Positions 9,127 to 17,114 of a DNA stretch of 36,620 bases are shown piece by piece; the first letter of the stretch is position 1, and each line of letters opens with the position of its first letter. Made by a program: the position numbers and the translations under genes. The notes beneath the pieces are model-generated. The model saw only the letters and a list, made by a program, of their open reading frames with translations, did no database searches and had not been told where the DNA came from. Source of the stretch: Gallionella sp. (GTDB lineage: Bacteria > Pseudomonadota > Gammaproteobacteria > Burkholderiales > Gallionellaceae); contig JAUSLX010000168.1 in NCBI GenBank assembly GCA_030645775.1, forward strand, positions 1 through 36,620. The letters run 5' to 3'.

Positions 9127-10744
9127 CAAGCCGTTTGCGATTACGCTTAAACCCGGCACCTCGCTGGCCAATCTGACTGGCACTTGGCGCACCGCGCGCC
9201 CTGTCTATCTGGATCGCCTGCCACCGTGCAACAACGCCTGCCCGGCTGGCGAGAACATTCAGGGCTGGCTGTTTCACGCCGAATCCGGCGATTATCAACA
9301 AGCCTGGCGCGTGCTGGTGCAGGACAATCCGCTGCCTGCCGTGATGGGGCGCGTGTGCTACCACCCCTGCGAAGGCGCATGCAATCGCGGACAACTGGAC
9401 AGCGCCGTCGGCATCAATTCGGTCGAACGCTTCCTGGGCGATGAGGCGATCAAGCTAGGCTGGAAATTTAATGCCCCCGCCGCTGCCAGCGGCAAGAAGG
9501 TGCTGGTAGTCGGTGCCGGGCCATCGGGCCTTTCCGCCGCCTACCATCTGGCACGCATGGGCCATCAGGTCGAAATCCATGAAGCAGGCCCGCTGGCAGG
9601 CGGCATGATGCGTTTCGGCATTCCGAAGTATCGCTTGCCGCGCGAGGTGCTGGATGCCGAGGTTGCACGCATCGTTGATCTGGGCGTGACACTCAAACTC
9701 AACACCAAAGTGGAAAATATCGAGCAGAGCATGAAGCAGCATGGCTTCGATGCGGCTTTTCTGGCGGTCGGTGCCCATATCGGCAAGCGCGCTTTCATCC
9801 CCTCCGGCGATGCCGCGCACATCATAGATGCCGTATCCGTGCTGCGTTCGATGGAAGGTGAAGATAAGCCGATGCTGGGCCGCAAGGTCGTCGTGTACGG
9901 CGGCGGCAACACCGCGATCGACGTGGCGCGCACGGTCAAGCGCATGGGCGCCGAGCCGATTGTCGTCTATCGCCGCACGCGCGATAAAGCACCCGCGCAT
10001 GACTTCGAAATCGAGGAAGCACTGCAGGAAGGCGTGATGATCAAGTGGCTGTCCACCATCAAACAGGCTGATGCGGGTCAAATCACGGTCGAAAAAATGC
10101 AACTCGACGATAAGGGCTACCCGCAACCGACAGGTGAATTCGAAACGCTTGCAGCCGACTCCGTGGTATTGGCGCTCGGACAGGACGTTGATCTTTCCTT
10201 GCTGGAAGGCGTGTCCGGCCTGGAGATTGTGGACGGCACGGTACAGGTATCCGCCAACATGATGACCGGCCATCCCGGCATCTTTGCCGGTGGCGACATG
10301 GTGCCGTCAGAGCGCACCGTTACCGTGGCGGTAGGTCACGGCAAAAAGGCCGCGCTCAACATCAACGCCTGGCTGAACAATGCGACTTATGAACCCGCAC
10401 CCAAGCATGAACTGGCCAGTTTCGACAAGCTCAACCCGTGGTATTACTCGGATGCCGACAAAACAGTGCGCCCGATGCTGGACATCATCCGCCGCCAGAC
10501 CAGCTTCGACGAAGTGCAAGGCGGGCTGGATGAGAGCAATGCTTTATTTGAGGCACGCCGCTGCCTGTCATGCGGAAACTGCTTCGAATGCGACAACTGC
10601 TACGGCGTATGCCCGGACAATGCCGTCATCAAGCTGGGGCCCGGCAAGCGTTTCGAGTTTAACTACGATTACTGCAAAGGTTGTGGCATGTGTGCGACGG
10701 AATGCCCTTGCGGCGCAATTGTGATGGTGCCCGAAGAAACCTGA
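9119..10744 (+). CDS. GltD-like FAD/NAD(P) oxidoreductase fused to a two-[4Fe-4S] ferredoxin
   Basis: A 541-residue electron-transfer subunit of the Por complex. An N-terminal cysteine-rich helical domain (CNNACPAGENIQGW, VCYHPCEGACNRG) resembles the glutamate synthase small subunit. It is followed by an FAD Rossmann motif (VLVVGAGPSGLSAAYHLARMG) and an NAD(P) motif (VVVYGGGNTAIDVARTVKRMG). The C-terminus has a ferredoxin domain with CLSCGNCFECDNCYGVCP and CKGCGMCATECPCGA. The architecture suggests electrons from 2-oxoacid oxidation pass through the clusters to FAD and NAD(P)+, or the reverse for reductive carboxylation. NADP-coupled 2-oxoacid oxidoreductases with such a subunit are known from Azoarcus-type betaproteobacteria. 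The start at 9119 overlaps porB by 8 bp. Confidence 0.9.
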   Translation: MPNKPFAITLKPGTSLANLTGTWRTARPVYLDRLPPCNNACPAGENIQGWLFHAESGDYQQAWRVLVQDNPLPAVMGRVCYHPCEGACNRGQLDSAVGINSVERFLGDEAIKLGWKFNAPAAASGKKVLVVGAGPSGLSAAYHLARMGHQVEIHEAGPLAGGMMRFGIPKYRLPREVLDAEVARIVDLGVTLKLNTKVENIEQSMKQHGFDAAFLAVGAHIGKRAFIPSGDAAHIIDAVSVLRSMEGEDKPMLGRKVVVYGGGNTAIDVARTVKRMGAEPIVVYRRTRDKAPAHDFEIEEALQEGVMIKWLSTIKQADAGQITVEKMQLDDKGYPQPTGEFETLAADSVVLALGQDVDLSLLEGVSGLEIVDGTVQVSANMMTGHPGIFAGGDMVPSERTVTVAVGHGKKAALNINAWLNNATYEPAPKHELASFDKLNPWYYSDADKTVRPMLDIIRRQTSFDEVQGGLDESNALFEARRCLSCGNCFECDNCYGVCPDNAVIKLGPGKRFEFNYDYCKGCGMCATECPCGAIVMVPEET

Positions 10745-10878
10745 TGGGACTGGTTTCGCAGCCGTTGCTGGCATTCGTGCCGTTTGCGGTGCTGTACATG
10801 AACCAACCCCTGAAGTGGGATTATCTGTATGCCGCGCTGTGCATGATGGGCGCGGTGTATTTTATTTTCAGAGCGTAA
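10744..10878 (+). pseudogene. C-terminal remnant of a DUF486 (DMT-like) membrane protein
   Basis: The 44-codon frame after the flavoprotein stop reads FVPFAVLYMNQPLKWDYLYA then ALCMMGAVYFIFRA. This is the conserved C-terminal end of the DUF486 small four-helix membrane family (usually about 110-120 residues). The N-terminal two thirds are absent: upstream sequence belongs to the Por flavoprotein, whose TGA overlaps the ATG at 10744. A deletion probably joined the por operon to the tail of this gene. It retains one or two membrane helices but is unlikely to function. Confidence 0.75.
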
Positions 10879-10887
10879 ACGAAACTG

Positions 10888-12303
10888 ATGATGAGCAAAC
10901 CAAAACACATACATATCCTCGGCATCTGCGGCACCTTTATGGGCGGCATTGCGGCCATCGCCAAGCAGGCCGGTTACCGCGTCACCGGATGCGACGCCAA
11001 CGTCTATCCGCCGATGAGCACGCAACTGGAAGCGCAAGGCATCGAACTGATCACCGGCTTCGGCATCGAACAGCTTGAGTTGAATCCTGACATTTATGTG
11101 ATCGGCAACGTGGTCACGCGCGGCAATCCGCTGATGGAAGAAATTCTGGGCCGCAACCTGCCTTATGCCTCCGGCCCGCAATGGCTGTCGGACACGCTGC
11201 TGAGAGACAAGTGGGTACTGGGCGTGGCGGGTACGCATGGCAAGACCACCACCGCGTCGATGCTGGCCTGGATACTGGAACACGCAGGGCTGAATCCCGG
11301 CTTTCTGATCGGCGGCGTGCCGCAGAATTTCGACATCTCGGCGCGCTTAAGTGGCCTCCCCTCGCCCGCAAGCGGGAGAGGGGTTGGGGGTGAGGGGACG
11401 CCGTTCTTCGTCATCGAGGCCGACGAATACGACACCGCGTTCTTTGATAAGCGCTCCAAGTTCGTGCATTACCATCCGCGCACCGCGATCCTGAATAACC
11501 TTGAATTCGACCACGCCGACATCTTCGCAGACCTGTCTGCCATCGAGACGCAATTTCACCATCTGGTACGCACCGTGCCGGGCAACGGCCTGATCGTCAG
11601 CAACGGCCGCGAGGAATCCTTGCAACGCGTATTGGCGCGCGGTTGCTGGACGCCAGTGGAACGCTTCGGCTCCCCTCTCCCGCTTGTGGGGGAGGGGTTG
11701 GGGGAGAGGGGTTGGCAGATCGACGCGGACAATCGCGTAACCCTGAACGGTGAGCTGCAAGGCACGCTGCACTGGGAACTGCTGGGCGAACACAACCGCA
11801 TGAACGCGCTGGCGGCTCTGGCCGCCGCGCGCCATGTCGGCGTGCCAGTCGCGCTGGGGTTGGAGGCGTTAAGTCGGTTCAAAAACGTGAAGCGTCGCAT
11901 GGAAGTAAAAGGCGTGGTCAACGGCATCACCGTTTATGACGACTTCGCCCATCATCCCACCGCGATAGCCACCACCGTTGCCGGCTTGCGCCACAAGGCG
12001 GGCAACGCACGCATCCTCGCGGTTCTGGAACCGCGCTCCAACACCATGAAGCTGGGCGTAATGAAAGATGCCCTGCCCGGCAGCCTGAAAGATGCCGATC
12101 GGGTGTTCTGCTATTCGGGCAATCTCGGCTGGGATGCCAGCGGCGCACTGTCCCTGATGGGCGACAAGGCAGTTGTCATCGACGATCTCGATACGCTGAT
12201 TGAAGCCATCGCGACCACAGCACGTCCGGGCGATCATGTTCTGGTGATGAGCAACGGCGGCTTCGGCGGGATACACGACAAGTTATTGAAAAAGCTGGTG
12301 TAG
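10888..12303 (+). CDS. mpl: UDP-N-acetylmuramate:L-alanyl-gamma-D-glutamyl-meso-diaminopimelate ligase
   Basis: Recycles murein tripeptide by ligating it to UDP-MurNAc in the cytoplasm. The 471-residue protein has an N-terminal Rossmann-like domain (HILGICGTFMGGIAAIAKQA), the Mur ligase P-loop GTHGKTTT (residues 115-122), the central-domain motif IEADEYDTAFFDKRSKF, NLEFDHADIF, GEHNRMNALAA, and the C-terminal DDFAHHPTAI and VLEPRSNTMKLG motifs. Two segments look foreign: residues 157-171 (LPSPASGRGVGGEGT) and 262-275 (SPLPLVGEGLGERG). Each is encoded by a GC-rich palindromic repeat inserted in frame, lengthening the protein by about 30 residues over the usual ~455. All catalytic motifs remain, so it is probably active. 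ATG at 10888 or 10891. Confidence 0.95.
   Translation: MMSKPKHIHILGICGTFMGGIAAIAKQAGYRVTGCDANVYPPMSTQLEAQGIELITGFGIEQLELNPDIYVIGNVVTRGNPLMEEILGRNLPYASGPQWLSDTLLRDKWVLGVAGTHGKTTTASMLAWILEHAGLNPGFLIGGVPQNFDISARLSGLPSPASGRGVGGEGTPFFVIEADEYDTAFFDKRSKFVHYHPRTAILNNLEFDHADIFADLSAIETQFHHLVRTVPGNGLIVSNGREESLQRVLARGCWTPVERFGSPLPLVGEGLGERGWQIDADNRVTLNGELQGTLHWELLGEHNRMNALAALAAARHVGVPVALGLEALSRFKNVKRRMEVKGVVNGITVYDDFAHHPTAIATTVAGLRHKAGNARILAVLEPRSNTMKLGVMKDALPGSLKDADRVFCYSGNLGWDASGALSLMGDKAVVIDDLDTLIEAIATTARPGDHVLVMSNGGFGGIHDKLLKKLV
11355..11398 (+). repeat. Class A palindromic repeat, in frame within mpl (copy 1)
   Basis: Core CTCGCCCGCAAGCGGGAG followed by a purine tail of the form GAGGGGTTGGGGGTGAGGGG. 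It is in frame and encodes Mpl residues 157-171 just before the FFVIEADEYD motif. It shares core and tail with copies at 11671-11713, 25726-25763, 25791-25826, 28768-28806 and 35092-35132. Confidence 0.88.
11671..11713 (+). repeat. Class A palindromic repeat, in frame within mpl (copy 2)
   Basis: CCCCTCTCCCGCTTGTGGGG with the tail GAGGGGTTGGGGGAGAGGGG. It encodes Mpl residues 262-275 in a loop region before the GEHNRMNA motif. It is read in a different codon phase from copy 1 (LPLVGEGLGERG versus SPASGRGVGGEG), so the two are independent insertions rather than a duplication within the gene. Confidence 0.88.
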
Positions 12304-12635
12304 CAGTTCGGGCGGATCAGATTGACTGCCTGCTTTCGGGCAGCATATTGCTCATATTTCGCTCGCGCTTTTTCATCCGCCATTTTTTGCTCATAATCGC
12401 CGTTACCCTATCCACAAATGTGGCCTCATTCAGGTGAACTTCACGCTAAACCTATCACTAAAATGATCAATGGCATATTGGAAGTCCGCAATCCTTTTGA
12501 ACAGTAAAGGAAAATGCACGAATTTGAGGCGGCCAGTGCACCAATGATACCGACTGGTGCTCCAGGTTAAATCAAACGTTCGGCACGTAAATATATAACA
12601 TATTGATTACATATAATAATTAACCAATTTAATTT
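12304..12635. other. Non-coding region upstream of the nrt promoter
   Basis: No convincing gene is visible. There is one 6-bp inverted repeat, GCACCA (12538-12543) and TGGTGC (12555-12560), separated by 11 bases. The arms are those of NtrC sites but the spacing is 8 bp too long. AT content rises sharply from 12565 onward, leading into the promoter. The first half could be the remnant of a lost gene or insertion element, but I recognise nothing in it. Confidence 0.4.
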
Positions 12636-12652
12636 CTGGCATGAGTATTGCT
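12636..12652 (+). promoter_or_regulatory. Sigma-54 promoter of the nrt operon
   Basis: CTGGCATGAGTATTGCT matches the -24/-12 consensus YTGGCACGN4TTGCW with a single change (C to T after TGGCA). The invariant GG and GC are 10 bases apart, as required. Expected transcription start is near 12663, giving a leader of about 136 bases before nrtA. Sigma-54 promoters are usual for NtrC-controlled nitrate assimilation genes. Confidence 0.82.
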
Positions 12653-12708
12653 TTGTAGTAGGCATCAACGAATCAACGGCGGTTCGGAGGATTTGAAATA
12701 AAGGACAA

Positions 12709-12754
12709 AGGCGTCCCACTGCGTACATGCGCAGTTGGGCGCCTTTTTGTTTTT
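12709..12754 (+). terminator. Intrinsic terminator in the nrtA leader (possible attenuator)
   Basis: AGGCG-t-CCCA-CTGCG and CGCAG-t-TGGG-CGCCT form a 14-bp stem with two single-base bulges and a six-base loop, followed by TTTTTGTTTTT. It lies downstream of the sigma-54 promoter and about 45 bases before the nrtA ATG, so it should terminate nrt transcription unless overridden. Nitrate-assimilation leaders in Klebsiella and others use antitermination by ANTAR proteins (NasR/NasT) at this position. The loop here (TACATG) does not fit the A1/G4 hexaloop rule, so the mechanism is open. Confidence 0.8.
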
Positions 12755-12798
12755 AAATTGTGAGTTTGTAATTTAACCGGATACAAGGAGAGTAAATC

Positions 12799-14220
12799 AT
12801 GCAGAGCACTCATAAACTGGCAGCTGCCGTCGACGGCAGTGGGAAAACCCGTTGCGGTTTTCTTAAGATGACCGCAATTGCAGTGTTTGTGTTGAGCGGT
12901 GTTGCGTCGCTCGGTATGGCACAGGCTGCGGTTGGCAAGGCGGAACAGACGTCGTTGAAGTTTGGTTTTATCAAACTGACCGATATGGTGCCACTGGCGA
13001 TTGCTTACGAGAAAGGTTATTTCGAGGATGAGGGCTTGTCCGTCATGCTTGAGGCGCAGGCAAACTGGAAGGTGCTGCTTGACCGTGTGGTCACAGGTGA
13101 ACTGGACGGCGCGCACATGCTGGCCGGTCAGCCTATTGGAGCCACCATTGGGTTTGGCACCAAGGCCAACATCATCACCGCATTCAGTATGGATATGAAC
13201 GGCAACGGTATCACCGTTTCCAACGCCGTGTGGAGCGAGCTCAAGAAGAAGCTGCCGATGAAGGATGGTAAGCCGGTACATCCGATAGACCCCAAGTATC
13301 TCAAAGCGGTTGTCGACGATTACAAGAAGCAGGGCAAGCAATTCAAGATGGGTATGGTATTTCCTGTGTCCACACATAATTACGAACTACGCTACTGGCT
13401 GGCAGCAGGCGGCATGAATCCTGGCTACTACGCGCCGGCCAAGGGCGACACCAGCGGCACTATCAAGGCGGACGTGCCGTTGTCTGTGACACCTCCACCC
13501 CAGATGCCGTCAACCATGGAGGCGGGCACAATAGACGGTTACTGCGTGGGTGAGCCGTGGAATCAGCAGGCGGTGTTCAAGGGTATTGGTGTGCCGATTG
13601 CCACCGACTCCGACGTGCAGAAGAACAATCCTGAGAAGGTATTCGGTGTTTCCAGGGCATGGGCGGAAAAAAATCCAAATACGCATATCCATGTCGTAAA
13701 AGCGCTGATCCGCGCGGGTTACTGGCTGGATGAGCAGAACAACAAGAACCGCATGGAAGCGGTAAAGATTATCGCCAAGTCTCAATATGTGGGCGCAGAC
13801 GAAAAAGTTATCGCTAACAGCATGACTGGAACCTTCGAATATGAAAAAGGTGACAAGCGTGCCGAGCCGGATTTCAACGTGTTCTTTCGCTACAACGCGA
13901 CCTATCCGTACTACAGCGATGCGATTTGGTATCTGACACAAATGCGTCGCTGGGGACAGATTGCAGAAGCGAAGCCGGATAACTGGTACCTCAAAATGGC
14001 GAAGGAAATTTATCGCCCGGACATTTATGCCATTGCTGCAAAGGAGTTGATCGCCGAAGGCAAGATGAAGGCAGCTGATTTCCCGGATTTTTCCAAGGAG
14101 ACCGGGTTTAAGGGCGCGCAAAGCGGCTTCATCGACGGTGTGGTGTATGACGGACGTAAGCCGAACGAGTACCTCAACAAGTTCAAGATAGGCCTGAAGC
14201 GCAACGATCAGCCGAAATAA
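12799..14220 (+). CDS. nrtA: Nitrate/nitrite ABC transporter, periplasmic substrate-binding protein
   Basis: Binds nitrate outside the inner membrane and delivers it to the NrtB permease. The 473-residue protein begins with a Sec-type signal (basic start, hydrophobic [20 protein letters not shown], cleavage near residue 43). The mature part has the NrtA/CmpA-family pattern: [21 protein letters not shown], then [51 protein letters not shown], and [19 protein letters not shown] lies 8 bases before the ATG at 12799. It is first in nrtABCD and is followed by a stable hairpin (14232-14251) that could protect the 3' end and raise binding-protein yield over the membrane subunits. Bicarbonate-binding CmpA is the alternative in the family; the nir/nas neighbours favour nitrate. 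Confidence 0.94.
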   Translation: MQSTHKLAAAVDGSGKTRCGFLKMTAIAVFVLSGVASLGMAQAAVGKAEQTSLKFGFIKLTDMVPLAIAYEKGYFEDEGLSVMLEAQANWKVLLDRVVTGELDGAHMLAGQPIGATIGFGTKANIITAFSMDMNGNGITVSNAVWSELKKKLPMKDGKPVHPIDPKYLKAVVDDYKKQGKQFKMGMVFPVSTHNYELRYWLAAGGMNPGYYAPAKGDTSGTIKADVPLSVTPPPQMPSTMEAGTIDGYCVGEPWNQQAVFKGIGVPIATDSDVQKNNPEKVFGVSRAWAEKNPNTHIHVVKALIRAGYWLDEQNNKNRMEAVKIIAKSQYVGADEKVIANSMTGTFEYEKGDKRAEPDFNVFFRYNATYPYYSDAIWYLTQMRRWGQIAEAKPDNWYLKMAKEIYRPDIYAIAAKELIAEGKMKAADFPDFSKETGFKGAQSGFIDGVVYDGRKPNEYLNKFKIGLKRNDQPK

Positions 14221-14231
14221 AAAGTGAAAAG

Positions 14232-14251
14232 GCCCCGGCGCAGGCCGGGGC
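14232..14251 (+). other. Intercistronic hairpin between nrtA and nrtB
   Basis: GCCCCGGC (14232-14239), loop GCAG, GCCGGGGC (14244-14251): a perfect 8-bp G+C stem with no U tract. Such hairpins between a binding-protein gene and its permease gene usually stabilise the upstream mRNA. The role is inferred from position and structure. Confidence 0.7.
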
Positions 14252-14273
14252 GAAAATACGGAGCGAGGTAAGC

Positions 14274-15266
14274 ATGAGCACAACAATACAACTATCCCTA
14301 TGGCAACGTCTGGCTGCACTGCTGCAGTCCAATGGTGAATCGAGAGCGCGGATAATTTTGCGCAGTATCGCGCCGCCGTTGCTTGGCATCATCGTTTTTC
14401 TCGGTATCTGGCATGTCGCGGCCAGTGGTGTCCAGACATCGCTGGGCACGCTGCCTGGGCCGGTTGCAGTGGCCAGTCAAGCCGGCAACCTGTATCAGGA
14501 GTATCGCAACGAGCAGGCGCGTGAGACTGCGTTTCATGAACGTCAGGAAGAACGCCGTGCGGAGTTCATGGCACAGAATCCGGGGCAGAAATTCGATGTC
14601 ATCAGCTACACCGGCCAGCCCACCTATCTGGACCAGATATTCACCAGTCTTTACACGGTATTCATCGGATTCATGCTGGGGACGATCATTGCCGTGCCGC
14701 TTGGGATACTGTGCGGGTTGAATCGCACGATACAGGCGGCGCTCAATCCGCTGATCCAGATTTTCCGGCCGGTATCGCCGCTTGCCTGGCTGCCCATCGT
14801 AACGCTGGTAGTGAGTGCGCTCTATGTCAGTGCAGACCCGATGTTTGCGAAGTCTTTCCTGGTTTCGGCGATCACGGTGACGCTGTGCTCGATGTGGCCG
14901 ACGCTGGTCAATACCGCCCTGGGTGTGGCGTCCATAGATAAGGATCTGCTCAACGTTTCCAAAGTGCTGCGTCTATCCACGCGTACCAAGGTGATGAAAA
15001 TCGTCATTCCATCGTCGCTTAAACTGATCTTTACCGGTATGCGCTTGTCTCTCGGCGTGGCATGGATGGTGCTGATTGCAGCCGAGATGTTGGCTCAGAA
15101 TCCCGGTCTGGGCAAGTTTGTCTGGGATGAATTCCAGAACGGCAGTTCGCAGTCGCTGGAACGCATCATGGTGGCGGTATTCACCATCGGTTTTGTTGGC
15201 TTTCTGCTCGACCGCTCCATGCATACTTTGCAGCAAATGGCTAGTTTCGGCCAACGCTCCGACTAA
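14274..15266 (+). CDS. nrtB: Nitrate ABC transporter permease
   Basis: Inner-membrane channel subunit of the nitrate importer. The 330-residue protein has an N-terminal membrane segment (about residues 31-50), a charged extracytoplasmic stretch (about 72-108, with EEYRNEQARETAFHER-like composition), and then the BPD_transp_1 permease domain with several helices. The coupling-helix EAA motif is recognisable around LNPLIQIFRPVSPLAWLPIV and SKVLRLSTRTKVMKIVIPSS. The ATG at 14274 follows GGAGCGAGGT. The gene lies 53 bp after nrtA, across the hairpin, and 25 bp before the ATPase gene. The long soluble insert between the first helix and the permease core is typical of the proteobacterial NrtB group. 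Confidence 0.93.
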   Translation: MSTTIQLSLWQRLAALLQSNGESRARIILRSIAPPLLGIIVFLGIWHVAASGVQTSLGTLPGPVAVASQAGNLYQEYRNEQARETAFHERQEERRAEFMAQNPGQKFDVISYTGQPTYLDQIFTSLYTVFIGFMLGTIIAVPLGILCGLNRTIQAALNPLIQIFRPVSPLAWLPIVTLVVSALYVSADPMFAKSFLVSAITVTLCSMWPTLVNTALGVASIDKDLLNVSKVLRLSTRTKVMKIVIPSSLKLIFTGMRLSLGVAWMVLIAAEMLAQNPGLGKFVWDEFQNGSSQSLERIMVAVFTIGFVGFLLDRSMHTLQQMASFGQRSD

Positions 15267-15291
15267 GACGAATAATCAGGAAAATTGAATC

Positions 15292-17016
15292 ATGTCCAAC
15301 TATCAACTTGCAGTAGAAGAGTCATATGAAGCGCTCTCTGCACCGGAGGCGGGGGTGCTGAGCCTGGAGTTCAAGGGTGTCAGCAAATCGTTTGGCACCG
15401 GGGCGCAGCGTACGGTCGTGCTGAAAGACATCAATCTGCAGATCAGGGAAGGTGAATTCGTCGCCATTGTCGGTTTTTCCGGCAGCGGCAAATCCACCCT
15501 GATCTCGCTGATAGCGGGTTTGCAGCAGGCTGATGAAGGTGAGGTGCTGTGCAACGGTCAGGTTATCGAAGGGCCGGGGCCGGATCGGGGTGTGGTGTTT
15601 CAGAATTATTCCCTGATGCCGTGGATGACGGTACGTCAGAATGTGGCGCTTTCGGTCGACCAGGTATTCAGCAAGGCCACTCAGGCGGAGCGTACGGCAC
15701 GGGTCGAGAAATACATAGACATGGTGAATCTCACTCCTGCCATGGATAAAAGGCCGTCCGAACTGTCAGGCGGCATGCGCCAGCGGGTATCGGTGGCGCG
15801 TGCCCTGGCGGCTGCACCGGATATCCTGTTGCTTGATGAGCCGCTGGGCGCGCTGGACGCGCTTACCCGTTCCAAGCTGCAGGATGAGATCATTCGTATC
15901 TGGAGTCAGGAGAAAAAAACCGTCGTGCTTATCACTAACGATGTGGACGAAGGCATCATCATGGCCGACCGCATTATTCCCTTGAACCCGGGGCCGAATG
16001 CAACGCTGGGGCCGGAGTTTCACGTGACCTTGCCCAGGCCGCGCGACCGGGCGGCGATCAATCATTCACCGGAATTCAAGCGTATCCGCCGCGAAGTGAC
16101 CCAGTATCTGATGCGGGTCGGCTCTGAAAAAAATGCGGCGACTGAGAATAATGTCGTCAGCTTGCCACAGGTTCTGCCCAACACCTCGCGAGAACATCAG
16201 CTTGAAGCGAATCGGAAGCCGCGCAATGTCGTCGCTGTGGAACGCTACGTCGATTTCTCGCAGGTATCGAAGATTTATCCGACCCGAAAAGGACCGGTTA
16301 AGGTCGTCGATGGCTTTGATCTCAAGATACGCAAGGGCGAGTTCATTTCCGTTATCGGTCACTCAGGCTGTGGCAAATCGACTGTGCTGTCCATGATGGC
16401 AGGCCTCAACGATATTAGTGCAGGTGTCATTGTTCTGGACGGGCGCGAAGTCGACAACGCGGGGCCGGATCGCGGCATTGTGTTTCAGGCACCCAGTCTC
16501 GTGCCATGGCTAAGTGCTTATGAGAATGTCGCTCTGGGTGTGGAGCAGGTTTACCCGCATGCCAGCAAACAGGAGCGCCGGGATATTATCGAGAATTATC
16601 TGGCTCGGGTAGGGCTGGCCGAGGTGTGGGATAAGAAAGCTTCCGAGCTTTCCAATGGCATGAAGCAACGTGTCGGTATCGCCCGCGCGTTTGCGCTCTC
16701 GCCCAAGATGCTGTTGCTCGATGAGCCGTTCGGCATGCTGGATTCGCTGACGCGCTGGGACTTGCAGGAGGTGCTGATGGAAGTCTGGACGCGTACCCAG
16801 GTCACAGCCATGATGGTCACCCATGATGTGGACGAAGCGATTCTGCTTGCCGACCGCGTGGTGATGATGACCAACGGGCCGAATGCCAGGGTGGGCAAAA
16901 TACTGGAAATCAACCTGCCGCGTCCGCGCACGCGCAAGATGTTGCTGGAACATCCGGATTATTACGCTCTGCGCGAGCAACTCCTTACCTTCCTCGCCGA
17001 ATGCGATCATGCCTGA
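15292..17016 (+). CDS. nrtCD: Nitrate ABC transporter ATPase, two nucleotide-binding domains in one chain
   Basis: A 574-residue fusion of two ABC ATPase domains that powers NrtAB. Domain 1 (about 24-275): Walker [10 protein letters not shown] (61-69), signature LSGGM (158-162), Walker B ILLLDEP (178-184), and ITNDVDEG at the switch where N216 replaces the usual histidine. Domain 2 (about 318-570): Walker [10 protein letters not shown] (356-364), signature LSNGM (453-457), Walker B MLLLDEP, and VTHDVDEA with H511. In cyanobacteria the two ATPases are separate and NrtC carries an extra binding-protein-like domain; that domain is absent here. The non-standard switch residue of domain 1 and altered signature of domain 2 fall in the same composite ATP site, so one site may be regulatory. 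Last gene of the nrt operon. Confidence 0.92.
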   Translation: MSNYQLAVEESYEALSAPEAGVLSLEFKGVSKSFGTGAQRTVVLKDINLQIREGEFVAIVGFSGSGKSTLISLIAGLQQADEGEVLCNGQVIEGPGPDRGVVFQNYSLMPWMTVRQNVALSVDQVFSKATQAERTARVEKYIDMVNLTPAMDKRPSELSGGMRQRVSVARALAAAPDILLLDEPLGALDALTRSKLQDEIIRIWSQEKKTVVLITNDVDEGIIMADRIIPLNPGPNATLGPEFHVTLPRPRDRAAINHSPEFKRIRREVTQYLMRVGSEKNAATENNVVSLPQVLPNTSREHQLEANRKPRNVVAVERYVDFSQVSKIYPTRKGPVKVVDGFDLKIRKGEFISVIGHSGCGKSTVLSMMAGLNDISAGVIVLDGREVDNAGPDRGIVFQAPSLVPWLSAYENVALGVEQVYPHASKQERRDIIENYLARVGLAEVWDKKASELSNGMKQRVGIARAFALSPKMLLLDEPFGMLDSLTRWDLQEVLMEVWTRTQVTAMMVTHDVDEAILLADRVVMMTNGPNARVGKILEINLPRPRTRKMLLEHPDYYALREQLLTFLAECDHA

Positions 17017-17020
17017 CGGA

Positions 17021-17046
17021 AAAAGACGCCCGCTTCCATGCGGGCG
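17021..17046 (-). terminator. Terminator for the minus-strand nirC-kinase unit
   Basis: On the minus strand CGCCCGC-ATGGAA-GCGGGCG (17046 to 17027) is followed by TCTTTTT (17026-17020). This 7-bp G+C stem with a U tract ends the unit that includes the PP2C-kinase gene, about 70 bases after its stop. On the plus strand it lies 11 bases after the nrtCD stop and may also help end that transcript, although no plus-strand U tract follows. Confidence 0.8.
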
Positions 17047-17114
17047 CGCAACCCATCTGCAAGCTGCAATCGCTCAGCGAGCCGATCGCAAGCGAGCAAT
17101 TGCCTTGTGTCGCG

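Noticed and set aside
9455-10273. 272-codon minus-strand frame inside the flavoprotein gene
   Set aside because: It is a shadow of the FAD/NAD(P) domain coding sequence with no recognisable domain.
12538-12560. GCACCA-N11-TGGTGC as an NtrC site for nrtA
   Set aside because: The arms match NtrC half-sites but the gap is 8 bp too long for the GCACN7GTGC spacing and is not a whole helical turn, so it is not listed as a site.
12709-12744. ANTAR-type hexaloop in the nrtA leader hairpin
   Set aside because: The six-base loop is TACATG, which lacks the A at position 1 and G at position 4 expected for NasR/NasT targets, and no second loop was found.
13510-14319. 269-codon minus-strand frame over the nrtA 3' end
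   Set aside because: Antisense to conserved nrtA and across the nrtA-nrtB hairpin; no family resemblance.
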